In this document: positions 19,527 to 29,344 of the stretch, one piece after another | Layout of the letters: each line of letters begins with the position of its first letter | Numbering within the stretch: position 1 is the stretch's first letter | Origin: Brachypterus glaber | Taxonomy: Eukaryota; Arthropoda; Insecta; Coleoptera; Kateretidae | Direction: 5' to 3' | Assembly (NCBI GenBank): GCA_958510825.1 | Contig: OY294045.1 | Location: forward strand, 97,586,988-97,650,987 | Length of the DNA: 64,000 nt | Notes under the pieces: generated by a model | Told to the model about the DNA's origin: nothing | Seen by the model: the letters and a program-made list of their open reading frames with translations, nothing else | The model's database searches: none | Program-made: the position numbers and the translations under genes

Positions 19527-20498
19527 TGCGGCAGACCAGACTAGTAAATTCTTACGTATTTTAAGTCGCTGAATCTGAATCCGAGGTCGGAATTTAAAAG
19601 TTATCGTTCAAAATGGCGGATCCAATATGGCGGATTTGCTTGAAACTTGGTACTCGGGGGTTTTTGGGGTCACTTATTACGAATCTGGTTCAAGTTTTCC
19701 AAAATTCAAAATGGCGGATCTAATATGGTGGATTAGATTTTTTAAAGTTGCTCGGATTTGCTTGAAACTTGGCATTTGGGGGGTTTTTGGGATGCTGATT
19801 ACGAATCTGGTGCCAATTTTCCAAAATTCAATATAGCGGATCCAATATGGCGGATTAAATTCTCCGAGAAACTTTCAAAAATATAATCCGCCATATTGGA
19901 TCCGCCATTTTAAATTTTGGAAAACTGGCACCAGATTTGTAATCAGCGACCCCAAAGACCCCCAAGTGCCAAGTTTTAAGCAAATCCGAGTAACTTTAAA
20001 AAATCTAATCCACCATATTAGATCCGCCATTTTGAATTTTGGTAAACTTGCACCAGATTCGTAATCAGCGACCCCAAAAACCCCCGAGTACCAAGTTTCA
20101 AGCAAATCCGCCATATGGTGCCAGTTTTCAAAAATTCAATAAAGTGGATCCAATATGGGGGATTAAATTCTTCGAGAAACTTTCAAAAATCTAATCCGCC
20201 ATATTGGATCCGCCATTTTAAATTTTGGAAAACTGGCACCAGATTTGTAATAAGCGACCCCAAAAACCCCGAAGGTCCAAATTTTAAGCAAATTCGAGCA
20301 ACTTTAAAAAATCTAATCCACCATATTAGATCCGCCATTTTGAATTTTGGTAAATTTGCACCAGATTCGTAATCAGCGACCCCAAAAACCCCCGAGTACC
20401 AAGTTTCAAGCAAATCCGCCATATTGGATCCGCCATTTTGACCTCGGATTCAGATTCAGCGACCCAAAATACGTAAGAATTAAGTAGTCTGTGCCGTA
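19527..20498. mobile_element. Foldback with internal ATGGCGGATCC repeats
   Basis: The outer inverted ends contain TTCTTACGTATTTT..GTCGCTGAATCTGAATCCGA. Inside, ~260-300-bp blocks with AATGGCGGATCCAATATGGC and ACCCCAAAAACCCCCGAGTA are present in both orientations. Open frames of ~80 codons on both strands (..WWIRFFKVARICLKL..) follow the repeat and are not genes. The 55 kb region shares the GATTCAGCGACCCCAAAAA module. Confidence 0.78.
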
Positions 20499-20698
20499 TT
20501 CTAAATGTGAAGTTCTTGTCCAGTTCTCAAGTTATCGTATTGATAAGATTATGATTGCATAAAACTTTGGTATAATACCTTAACTGCCATCCAGGATTGA
20601 GGTTATGTTAACTACGGCAAAAATTAGTATTAAACCTACTATGATTTGGGATAATGTATACCTCAAAACGCTGACAAGCGGTGTCGCGTGTGCCGCAG

Positions 20699-20828
20699 AC
20701 AAATAGTGGCGGAGAGAAAGGGCGGCAAGCGGCCCTCAGTCCCACTGCCCACCCCGCCCCCAGCGCCCGCAACCGCACCGCCTCCACTCACTGCTGTGTC
20801 CTGGACCTGGCCGGAAGCGCTGTCCTGA
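20699..20828 (+). other. GC-rich block; candidate alternative Glut1 terminal exon
   Basis: A C/G-rich block in AT-rich DNA. After an AG at 20697-20698 (GTGTGCCGCAG), phase-2 splicing from Glut1 would read R/G-Q-I-V-A-E-R-K-G-G-K-R-P-S, then a Pro/Ala-rich run, ending W-P-E-A-L-S-stop at 20826-20828 (42 residues). Other frames and the minus strand (M-K-M-F-D-T-H-R-Q-D.. with a GTGAGT) are also open, as expected for GC-rich DNA. The pyrimidine tract is weak. It may equally be a first exon on the minus strand or a non-coding CpG-rich block. Confidence 0.22.
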
Positions 20829-20984
20829 CGGTGGGTGTCAAACATCTTCACAGATCATCTTCCTATGCACAGTCCGAACCTCTTTATAACTAGAAGGTGT
20901 TACACTATCAGCACTAAGGGTTGTTACTACCTAGTTTTATAGATGTTTAGATGGTGTTACATTAAATACATACATATATAGGTA

Positions 20985-21112
20985 TTACCCTATTGAAAAT
21001 GACGGGTCTGCTCGGGTATAAATGTTGTATAGACCGGGTGAATTTCATCCGCTCAAGTCCGGTTTATGCACCATTTATACCCGCCCAGACCCGTCATTTT
21101 CAGCAGGGTAGT
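20985..21112. repeat. Palindrome with GC-rich arms
   Basis: TACCCTATTGAAAATGACGG..GTCTG..CGGGTATAAATG is mirrored by CATTTATACCCG..CAGACCCGTCATTTTCAGCAGGGTA. The ends read CCCT..AGGG with TA outside, so this is probably a small TA-inserting MITE. Confidence 0.75.
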
Positions 21113-22193
21113 ATAGCAGTTACAAGTAAACTGCTGGGCAAATGAAGTAATCTATTCAAAAATTCAATCCATTTTAAGTTGACATTAAAATACAAATGAC
21201 GGGGTAGTTACGATGTGTTGCAAAGTATCTTTTTTATTCTTTTTCCAAAATACAATGGTGAAATAATTATAATTTAAATCCATTTAGTTGTTTTTGAAAT
21301 ATTTAGATTTAAGTTTAAATAAATTTTTTGTGCAACGACCTCATTTGCTCAGCCTTTTACTAGCCCCTAAGCATATGCGTCATATGCTGTTTCTTTCTTC
21401 GGTGCACCAAAGCGAGACAACACGCTGCAACGTAAGAAAATATAAGTGACGTAAATGCATCTAGTTTTGATGGCTGCTATAAAAAATCATTCAGCACGAA
21501 AGACCAAAATAATATTCTATGCGCTGACAATGTTTTTAGCTACCTGCTGTTGTTAAAAGAATAATAGAACAGCAATCTTGTCATCTTAGGTACCCTTAAA
21601 AAATATAATCTTGTAGAGGATGTTGCTACTATTATAGTGCTCTACCGGAAAAAACTGCTATCTTAAACATCCAGTAAATAACACAATTGCAAGAAAAACT
21701 TTATCGTGCAGAGGATGTTTCCGTGATGGAGCAGTACCATAAAAATCTGCTACCCCCAAACATCCTGTAAATAAAATCATTATTCAATTTTTTTTTCTGG
21801 TCCTTCGAGCCAACTGATGGTTACAAAACACATCTTTCTAACTTGTGGATCAATCTCACCAGCAAAACTGTTTTTTTTTATTATTTAGTCGATCTTTATG
21901 AAACATGTAGCACTGCTACATTGTAGCAGCTGCTAAATGTAGCATATAATGTTTATAATTTTTGTTTTACTTTTAGTTTTAAATGCCAGTTAAAATTTAT
22001 TTTATACAATATTATTAAAATATTATTTTTATTATTTATGAATAAAAACCTCCCATATATTTTATTATACATCCTAGTATTATTTATAGAATTATTTTTA
22101 TTTTATTAAATGATTTATTTTCAATAAATACCATGCAATACCGTCCATACAATTTATGTTACATAATTTATACATTGTTACAAGTATATAACT
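21113..22193. other. Non-coding spacer with a local duplication
   Basis: A ~70-bp segment is directly duplicated and diverged (TAGAGGATGTTGC..CATCCAGTAAATAA at about 21612-21680; CAGAGGATGTTTC..CATCCTGTAAATAA at about 21707-21774). A small hairpin TGCTACATTGTAGCAGCTGC.. lies at 21910-21946. Nothing else recognised. Confidence 0.5.
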
Positions 22194-22732
22194 AGATGAA
22201 CCGTTGCAAGCACCCTGTCAAAACATCGGCACTATTGTACACTAGTGCCATCTAGTTTTCAAATCTCAAACTAGGTGTTTTGTTTGATTTTAAATTCGGT
22301 ATCTTTAAAACATTATATTTTAGCAAAAAACTGTATATAACATTTTTTATAGGGCTTAAAAAGAGCTTTTATTTAAAATAATTTTTTTTGAAATTGGGTT
22401 ATAAACATGTGAGATATGCTAAAAAAACCTTTTACTGCTTTAAACGCCAATATCTCAAAAACAATGCGTTTTAGGAAAACGTTGAGTATAAAATTTTTTG
22501 ACCAATTTAAAATTACCTTTTATATAAGTGCTAAATTAACCAAATACAATAATAATTGCCTAAATTATAAACAAAAAACGCTAAAAATAGGAGTTTTACC
22601 CTATTTTTACCCTCTTACCCCCAATCGTTTACCCCCAAAATCTAATCAGCTCTTCGGAATACGATAAGAAATAATATGCAAAAAACGTAAGTCGATATCT
22701 CATGTAGAAATGGAGTTAGAGAGCTTACACCC

Positions 22733-22776
<44 letters not shown>

Positions 22777-22917
22777 GGACGCAAATTTTTTTTTACTGAT
22801 TTCGACTCAGAATGGTCTAAAACGTCGAGAAATGTGAAAAAAACGTGATCAAAGATTTTGACTTTTCGGCGAAGATTTCAATACATCGGCACTCTTAGTA
22901 GCACTAAGTGCCGATGT
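22194..22917 (+). mobile_element. Helentron-like non-autonomous repeat, copy 1
   Basis: Starts AGATGAACCGTTGCAAGC and ends CACTAAGTGCCGATGT. ACATCGGCACT near the left end pairs with AGTGCCGATGT at the right end. There is a near-palindrome at the left (GGCACTATTGTACACTAGTG) and a hairpin at the right (GGCACTCTTAGTAGCACTAA). An internal GACA microsatellite is present. No target duplication is evident. Subterminal inverted repeats, a terminal hairpin and a microsatellite recall Helentron/HINE elements; the class is inferred. Other copies: 24744-25284, 49035-49744, 55823-56496. Confidence 0.65.
22731..22776 (+). repeat. (GACA)n microsatellite
   Basis: About eleven CAGA/GACA units inside the Helentron-like repeat. 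The same position has a similar array in the 49035 copy and almost none in the 55823 copy. Confidence 0.95.
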
Positions 22918-23060
22918 AATTAGTAACCATACGTACCATAAACGTTGTTTTTTTCTTATGAGAAACTACTAGCAATTTTGTAAAATGATACTTGACGTTA
23001 TATGAACTGACCGCAGTATCTAAATAGAATTCCTTCAGCCAGTTAAAAAACTCTAATATA

Positions 23061-23290
23061 TACAGGGTTATTTAGAAATATAAAAGGTGATTCTACGTTA
23101 AAAAATATGAAAAAAAGTTCCTATAAAGGTTGGTCAGGAAATGAGCCCCAAGTGAGCTGCGGCCCTTCGAAGATGGACATATTGAATGGGGAACAAAGAA
23201 AGCACCAATAAAATTTTAATGCTGCAGGGCGATTCTTCCCTTAAAACTAAGCAAAAAAGTATTCTCCACCAAAATACCTTCTAATATTAA
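23061..23290. mobile_element. ACAGGGTGT-family foldback, partial copy
   Basis: Begins TACAGGGTTATTTAGAAATA and contains AAAAGTTCCTATAAAGGTTGG and GCAGGGCGATTCTTC, matching one arm of the element at 57851-58577. The opposite arm is absent. Confidence 0.65.
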
Positions 23291-23551
23291 AATTTTACCA
23301 GCTCTCCGTCTAATGTAATTACTAGTAATAATGAACTAGGTACTTTTTTACTTTTTTACGTTTTAATTGCATTCAAAGTTTTTAATTTCTCTTAATGATT
23401 GGAGTTTCATGTCATGCTTTCAACACATCCCCATAAATATTAATAGACTATTAACAACAGAACTGATTAAAATATTTAATTCATTGACTGAAAGTATAAC
23501 TATTTTTCAGTACAGTTATTGTTTATATCGAGGTGATGAAAGAATACATTA

Positions 23552-24716
23552 TACAGGGTGTTCCGTGAGGAAAGGGAAATATTTTAAGGATGTATTCTAG
23601 AGGTCAAAATAAGAAAAAAGTTCTTATAAACAAATGTCCAAAAACGACTCGTAAGGGAGCTACGCCCCTTCAAAGGGGTCCCAAAATTTCGATTTTTTAT
23701 TAATAACTTCGGAACCCTTTGTGTTATAGCATCAAGGTTTAGCACGTGATCTATGCTTTATAAAGCCTATCAGCCAATGGTATTTGCATGTAGTTACTTT
23801 AACCAGGTGCGTCCGTAATGGGGGGTCTTATCACTTTTTTGCCCAAAACTTCTTCTACTCAACTTTTTTGTGGGTTTATTTTTAGAATATTATTACCAAG
23901 GTAAAAACCCATAAAAAAGGTACTCTTGTTGTAATACCATAGGATTAACTGTTTTCGAAAAAAATACAATTAAAGGCAAACTTACACCTTTCTAGAACCA
24001 AAAATTAAAACTAAAATGTTAAAAACCAGAATTTTAATTTTGCAGTTTGATTCTACATCAAAAGCTAAGAAAAAAAGTGTTATACATGTAGGTTTAAAAA
24101 TCGATTATAAAGGTACCATCACCCTTCAAAAATTTTGGAGACCATAACTCCCTTAGCATTGATTTTTGGAATTACCTGTATACAATTTTTTTTTCTTAGT
24201 TTTTTGTGTACAGTTAACCTACACCATTGAAATTTTGGTTTTCAACAATTTGGTGTTTAATTTTTGGTTCTTGAAACTTGTAATTTTGCCTTTAATTGTA
24301 TTTTTCTCGAAAACGGTTAATCCTAAAGTATTTTAGCAAGAGTACCTTTTTAATGTGTTTTTACCTAAAGAATACTATTCCAATAATAAACCCACAAAAA
24401 ACTTTAACAGAAAAAAGTTTGGGGCAAAAAAGTGATCAGACCCCTCTTGTCGCACGCCCCTGGTTTAAGTGACTACATGCCAATACCATTGGCTAATAGG
24501 CCTTATTAAGAATAGATCACATGCAAAACCTTGTTGCTATAACACAATGGGTTCCTAAGTTATTAATTAAAAATTTAATTTTTGGTACCCCATTTGAAGG
24601 GGCGTAGCTCCCTTATGAGCCGTTAATGGACATATGTTTATGGGAACTTTTTTTCTTATTTTGACCTATAGAACATATTCTTTAAATATTTCCCTTTCCT
24701 CACGGAACACCCTGTA
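23552..24716. mobile_element. ACAGGGTGT-family foldback, 1.16 kb
   Basis: Ends TACAGGGTGTTCCGTGAGGA and its complement TCACGGAACACCCTGTA. Arms of over 500 bp contain GGGAGCTACGCCCCTTCAAA and GGGTTCC.AAGTTATTAAT. Only short open frames exist. Flanking TA suggests a mariner-type MITE. Related: 51397-52564, 57851-58577, 48741-49979. Confidence 0.87.
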
Positions 24717-24743
24717 CATAATAGCTTTTAGTATTACTTATTA

Positions 24744-25284
24744 CCTCGGCACTTAGCCGATGTATTGAAATTCACATTTCTCGACGTTTTAGACTTTTAC
24801 ATAATAATATTTAATTGACAAGCCGTTTGTTACATGCATGCATATTGTTCCTTATCATCTTTCAAAGATCTGATAAAATTTTAAGGGCTAGCCATTCGGT
24901 GTAAAGGGGTAAGAATGGGGTAAAGGTCCTATTTTTGAAGTTTTTTTTGGTTATATTCAAGTTAATTACAGAGTCCCACAAAAAAAAAGTTTTCTGTGCT
25001 GGGGTTAAGACTCGCATATTCGTTAGTATTTTGGGATGCTGAACACGGATCTGCTATAAAAATGGGCTCATTTTTTTGCTACACTGAAAATACTGTCTAA
25101 AATTGTGAAAATCTCATCTGCAATTTCAGTTTTCCAACCACCCGCGGAACTTTTTTTTAATTTTTTCGTTACTTTATTCGAAATCAGCGGTGTCAAGTCG
25201 TATGAAAAAATTCAGAATTTTGTCCCTTTTTTTTCCTGGTCCACTATGCTATGTTTTGATAAGACGCTTGCAACTGTTCATCTA
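24744..25284 (-). mobile_element. Helentron-like repeat, diverged copy
   Basis: On the plus strand it begins CTCGGCACTTAGCCGATGTA followed by TTGAAATTCACATTTCTCGACGTTTTAGAC and ends GCAACTGTTCATCT, so it is the reverse orientation of the 22194 family with a divergent middle. Confidence 0.5.
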
Positions 25285-25981
25285 GTTTAATCGTGTTTTA
25301 ATCTCCTTACTCCGCGATTCAATTTTTTCTGAAGTAAATATGGAGAGTACAACTTTCACAGGGGGTCTAACAATACTGATTTGCTTTTTAGAAGAAATAA
25401 AAAGTTAATTTATGTTTTTCCGAAAACGATATTTTAAGAAAATATATTTAAAATTCGATGTGGTATTGTCAAACTTGTCGTAGGTGAAACGCAACCCAAA
25501 ATCCGGCGTCTAATTAGCAGTAGTCGGCGTAAACTCAGTTATGACTCATCAACGTTGAAAATAAACACAGAAACATAGGCTTACGGAATAATGTTGCCGA
25601 GTTATGAGGGAAATTTTTATAAAGGTCACTAAATCGAAACATTTGACGACTAATTTGTTAGACACAACAATATTGACTTTACATATTAACTATAAATATG
25701 TATATATATCGGTGTTTTTCGAAGAAAAAAACGATATTCGATTTTTATCTTTTAAGAATACGAAAGTTTTTAATTTTTATTTATTGATAACTTTTTTCCC
25801 ACCTTACTCGTTTAAATGGAATCATTAAAAAAAACCAAGATAAAAAGAATTAATAATATAAATATTTAAAACCTCGCGTCAACACTAGAGTCGACGCGGT
25901 GTCTATGCGAGTACTGGAAATGGAGCTCTCTACAACTAGAATTATGAAACAAAAGACGTCTACTCTATCTCTATCTCATTT
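25285..25981. other. Non-coding spacer
   Basis: AT-rich. A frame at 25604-25828 has no recognised similarity and lacks exon signals. The short patch at 25873-25912 (CCTCGCGTCAAC..GTCGACGCGG) is GC-rich. Confidence 0.35.
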
Positions 25982-26073
25982 GTGCTACACTTTCCAGCCA
26001 ACCAAATAAGTACTGTATTTGTTTTTCATACAACAAATACAGTATTTATTTAGTTGGCCGGAAAGTGTAGCAC
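25982..26073. repeat. Palindrome, TTTCCAGCCAACCAAATA type, copy 1
   Basis: GTGCTACACTTTCCAGCCAA..TACTGTATTTGTT is mirrored by CAAATACAGTATTT..TTGGCCGGAAAGTGTAGCAC with a short apex. A related palindrome is at 26174-26260. Confidence 0.82.
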
Positions 26074-26173
26074 AGAGCGGCACGAACAAACATAGCTAAT
26101 GTGAATCTGTAGAATAAGATAATTCTACTAAAATTTAGATGGCGCCAGTAATTTCTTTAATAAAAATAATATA

Positions 26174-26260
26174 GTTACACTTTTCGCCCGGCCAATTAAA
26201 TATTGTATTTGTTCAACAAAGAACAAATACAGAATTTGTTTGGTTGGGTGGAAGTGGGAG
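26174..26260. repeat. Palindrome, TTTCCAGCCAACCAAATA type, copy 2
   Basis: GTTACACTTTTCGCCCGGCC..TATTGTATTTGTTC is mirrored by GAACAAATACAGAATTTGTTTGGTTGGGTGG. It is diverged from the neighbouring copy 100 bp to the left, so the pair may come from a local duplication. Confidence 0.7.
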
Positions 26261-26480
26261 TGTATGTATGTTTTCTATCCTTTTTGGGTAGAACTTTTGT
26301 CCCTGTCTAATTTAACGGGAGAAATCGCCATTCGCCGAGTACTGATAATTAGACACCTAGGCGTCTACACTGATAAAAGAGATTTTTTAGATTTATTTGA
26401 ATATGGTCAATTAAATTATTTGGTTGTTAGTAATAAATTTTATTTTACTCAAATTAACATTTAATTCATGTAAATAAATA

Positions 26481-26680
26481 TAGTCCAGTCAAATAATAAA
26501 TGTAAATTGCAATAAATGTACACAGGCTGATATTTTAAAGGGTAGTAGTGGATGGTAACAGAACACTCCTCTTAGTTTTTCACCAGGTGATTTGCGTAAG
26601 GGGTATCCGCTATCATGAATTTTAGGGGTGAATTGCTTAATATGCATCTTAGGATAAAAATACATATATAATTTTTTTTT
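26481..26680. mobile_element. AGTCCAGTC-family foldback, truncated copy
   Basis: Starts TAGTCCAGTCAAATAATAAA and follows the family through TCACCAGGTGATTTGCG and ATAAAAATACATATATAA, then stops matching. The second arm is missing. Confidence 0.8.
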
Positions 26681-26808
26681 CTAGTTCGGGCTATAGCGAC
26701 TTTAATACTAAATAATATCCCGTTTTTTTTATCTATCCAAACGAATGGAATCATAGCGACCACCGTTTTTTGGTGTTTTTTCAAAAAAAAATATGACCAT
26801 AAAATTAC

Positions 26809-26815
26809 GGCAGAC

Positions 26816-26859
<44 letters not shown>

Positions 26860-27398
26860 TCTCTACTCTAAATTTCTCTACTCCCTAACATCCCTACTCC
26901 ATAACATCCCTACTCCACAACAACTCTACTCTTTAACATCTCTACTCCATAACATCTCTACTCCGTAGCAACTCTACTCCACACTATATGCACTTTATTA
27001 GCCACTTAATAATAAATGAGCAGTTCAAAGAACAAAGAAACTTCTTCTTCTAGATTATTTTATTTTTTTCCTAGAAAACGTTTATCTTTAAATTTTAATC
27101 TAGAACAATCATAAATGAATTATTCTAAAAGCAACAATGACCGCGTACTCTTAACATGCACTAATATGTAAATAATTAATAAACTGAATTCATTTTTGAC
27201 AGTGACTTAGCATGACAAATATTCTTTTGAGTTAAGACAAGTGGCTAATCGAGTGTCTATAGTGTGGAGTAGAGTTGTTACGGAGTAGAGATGTTATGGA
27301 GTAGAGATGTTACGGAGTAGAGTTGTTGTGGAGTAGGGATGTTATGAGATAGGGATGTTAGGGAGTAGAGAAATTTAGAGTAGAGATGTTAGTCTGCC
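26809..27398. mobile_element. Tandem-repeat-armed foldback, copy 1
   Basis: Ends GGCAGACTAA and TTAGTCTGCC, flanked by an exact 8-bp target duplication AAAATTAC (26801-26808 and 27399-27406). The arms are built from ~14-15-bp tandem units of the type ACATCTCTACTCCATA in inverted order (GGAGTAGAGATGTT on the right). A (TAA)n run lies just inside the left end. Unique middle, no protein. The design is like Drosophila FB elements but with an unrelated sequence; the second copy is 38141-39844. Confidence 0.88.
26816..26859 (+). repeat. (TAA)n microsatellite
   Basis: About 14 TAA/AAT units at the left end of the tandem-repeat-armed foldback. Confidence 0.95.
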
Positions 27399-27609
27399 AA
27401 AATTACACTTTAAAGATCTATTTTTTTTATCTTTTGAATTTTACAATGATATTTTTTTTTCTATATAAAAAAAATGTTTAAAAACATATATTTGTAATAT
27501 TCAAAGGTAGAAAGACTCCTTCAGTTCCTCGAGTTCATGCAAAAACCGCATATCGCCAAAAAATGCCTTATGAAAGTTTGACTCTTCTCATGATTTCATA
27601 AAGACTAAA

Positions 27610-28095
27610 TACAGCCTGTTCCAGAACTCGTTAAAAAGGAAGCTATTTAATCTGACCTACAAATTAGTTTTTCCCTACTTATTAGTAACTATGGTTGCAT
27701 TTTAATTGTTGACGCGTGCATTGTTTGAGACTTTGAACTTTAGAATCTTTTTAGGTTATTATATTTTGACAAAACCGACAGAGGCTATCAAATATTCTAT
27801 TTTTATAGGGTTACTTCATCCGGCGGTGTTCTTTTGACATTAATAAATATTTATGTCACATTAATCACCATGTCAACCTACAGAATATGTACCTGCAATA
27901 ATTAAATTAGCTTCCATAGCTACAAATTCAACTTTAAAAGTTAATTTAACATCAGCAACAGTATTGGTCCACTTAAAGCGTTCTTATTTTTGAATTGAAC
28001 GAAGATGGATTTTTTTTGACATTTTTTTCATATTTTCCAGAGAGTTTTTAATATACCCTTAAATTTCTGTACGCGAGTTCTGGAACAGGCTGTAT
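27610..28095. mobile_element. Mariner-like MITE, ACAGCCTGTTCC family, copy B
   Basis: Ends TACAGCCTGTTCCAGAACTC and GAGTTCTGGAACAGGCTGTA with TA flanks. Contains GATTGGTCAG-like and CATCAGCAACAGTATTGGTC motifs shared with copies at 15622 and 33174. One side is shorter than in the other copies. Confidence 0.86.
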
Positions 28096-28345
28096 AAGCA
28101 ACCATAAAGTTATCCAATATTATATAGTATAGATTACCTATAATAGATACTTTTTTGTGTCTAAAGTACTCATATACCTACTTATTTATTTATTGAACAT
28201 GTAATAATTTAATACTTCCTTTATTTTATTATGTAAAATAAATATTTTTCTCCTGAAAAAAATGTGTACATACCGGGGTCCTTGAAGGGTAGGTTCAAAT
28301 GTCATTTAATTTTTTTTTTCTTTGTACATAAGGAAATTATAATTG

Positions 28346-29168
28346 GTAATAATCAGTACCCGGCATATTTCCAGTTGTAGTCCAGTCAATAAAAGAAGCT
28401 TTACCCGGAAATAATTCAGGGAGTTTTGATTTTCGGTTTATTGGGTAGGGTTAATGGCCGCAAATAAAAAAACAATTTTGCGACGTTGAATTCGATTTGG
28501 AACTGTTATTTTTTTGACGTGTTTTTCACAAAAAAAAAACGGATTTTTAAAATATCTCTTAAACGTTACACTATACGTTTTTAGATTTTTATTTATTTAT
28601 TTTTTTCGAAAACCCAAAATTGTTCTTTATCGTCGGTTTTGGGTGAAAATTAAAAAAATCTATCTAGCACTTTCTTTTAAATTTAAATATTTTTTTTTAT
28701 AATTCATACATTTGTGCCACATTATCTCGAGCAGACCGATTTTCGATTAAATAACCATTGTATTAAGCATTAAAAAAAAAACCTTCCTAACCAAGTCACA
28801 AAGAAAAATCTAAAACCCTACAGTGTAACGTTTAAGGCGGTGCCGTGAATTAGCTATAAGTCGTACAAAAAAATACATGACACAAAGAATGTTGGAGATT
28901 TGGTCCTCTTTATTTTCATATCAACGTTTTTGTCCTAGGATGCACCGATCTTGAGATATTTTAAAAAGTCCGTTTTTTGTGAAAAATACGTTAAAAAATT
29001 GACAGTTCCAAATCGAGTTTAATGTCGCAAAATTATTTATTTGCGGCCTTAAACCCTACCTAATAAACCAAAAAGTCCAAACTTCCTGAATTATTTTCAG
29101 GTAAAGCTCTTTTATTAACTTAAAGACTGGACTATAACTGAAAATACGCCGGGTACTGGTAATAATAT
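28346..29168. mobile_element. Foldback element, CAGTACCCGG ends
   Basis: GGTAATAATCAGTACCCGGC..CAGTTGTAGTCCAGTC is inverted at 29120-29168. The arms include GGGTAGGGTTAATGGCCG.. / ..GGCCTTAAACCCTACC and AACGTTACACTATACG / GTAACGTTTAAGG. It shares AGTCCAGTC with the 5203 family but is otherwise different. Confidence 0.78.
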
Positions 29169-29344
29169 TATTACAATAATATTGCAATGGTGTTTAGGTG
29201 TATTTATAAAAATAATTTGACAGTATAATAAAAAAATAGAGGAAAACTACCGTAAATAAGTCAAAGCGGTATCATTTGAACAGCCTAAAGATTTTTTTTA
29301 TATTTTTTTTTCTTTTTATTATTATTTACTATTCTATTTTGTTT

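Noticed and set aside
19627..20422. Several ~80-codon frames on both strands (WWIRFFKVARICLKL) as a gene family
   Set aside because: They are translations of the inverted ATGGCGGATCC repeats and mirror each other.
22416..22667. 83-codon frame (MRFRKTLSIKFFDQF) as a conserved protein
   Set aside because: It recurs only because the Helentron-like repeat recurs; in the 55823 copy it is broken.
26859..27000. Regularly spaced ACATCTCTACTCC units as a possible CRISPR or promoter array
   Set aside because: There are no spacers and the inverted arm mirrors it; it is the arm of a foldback element.
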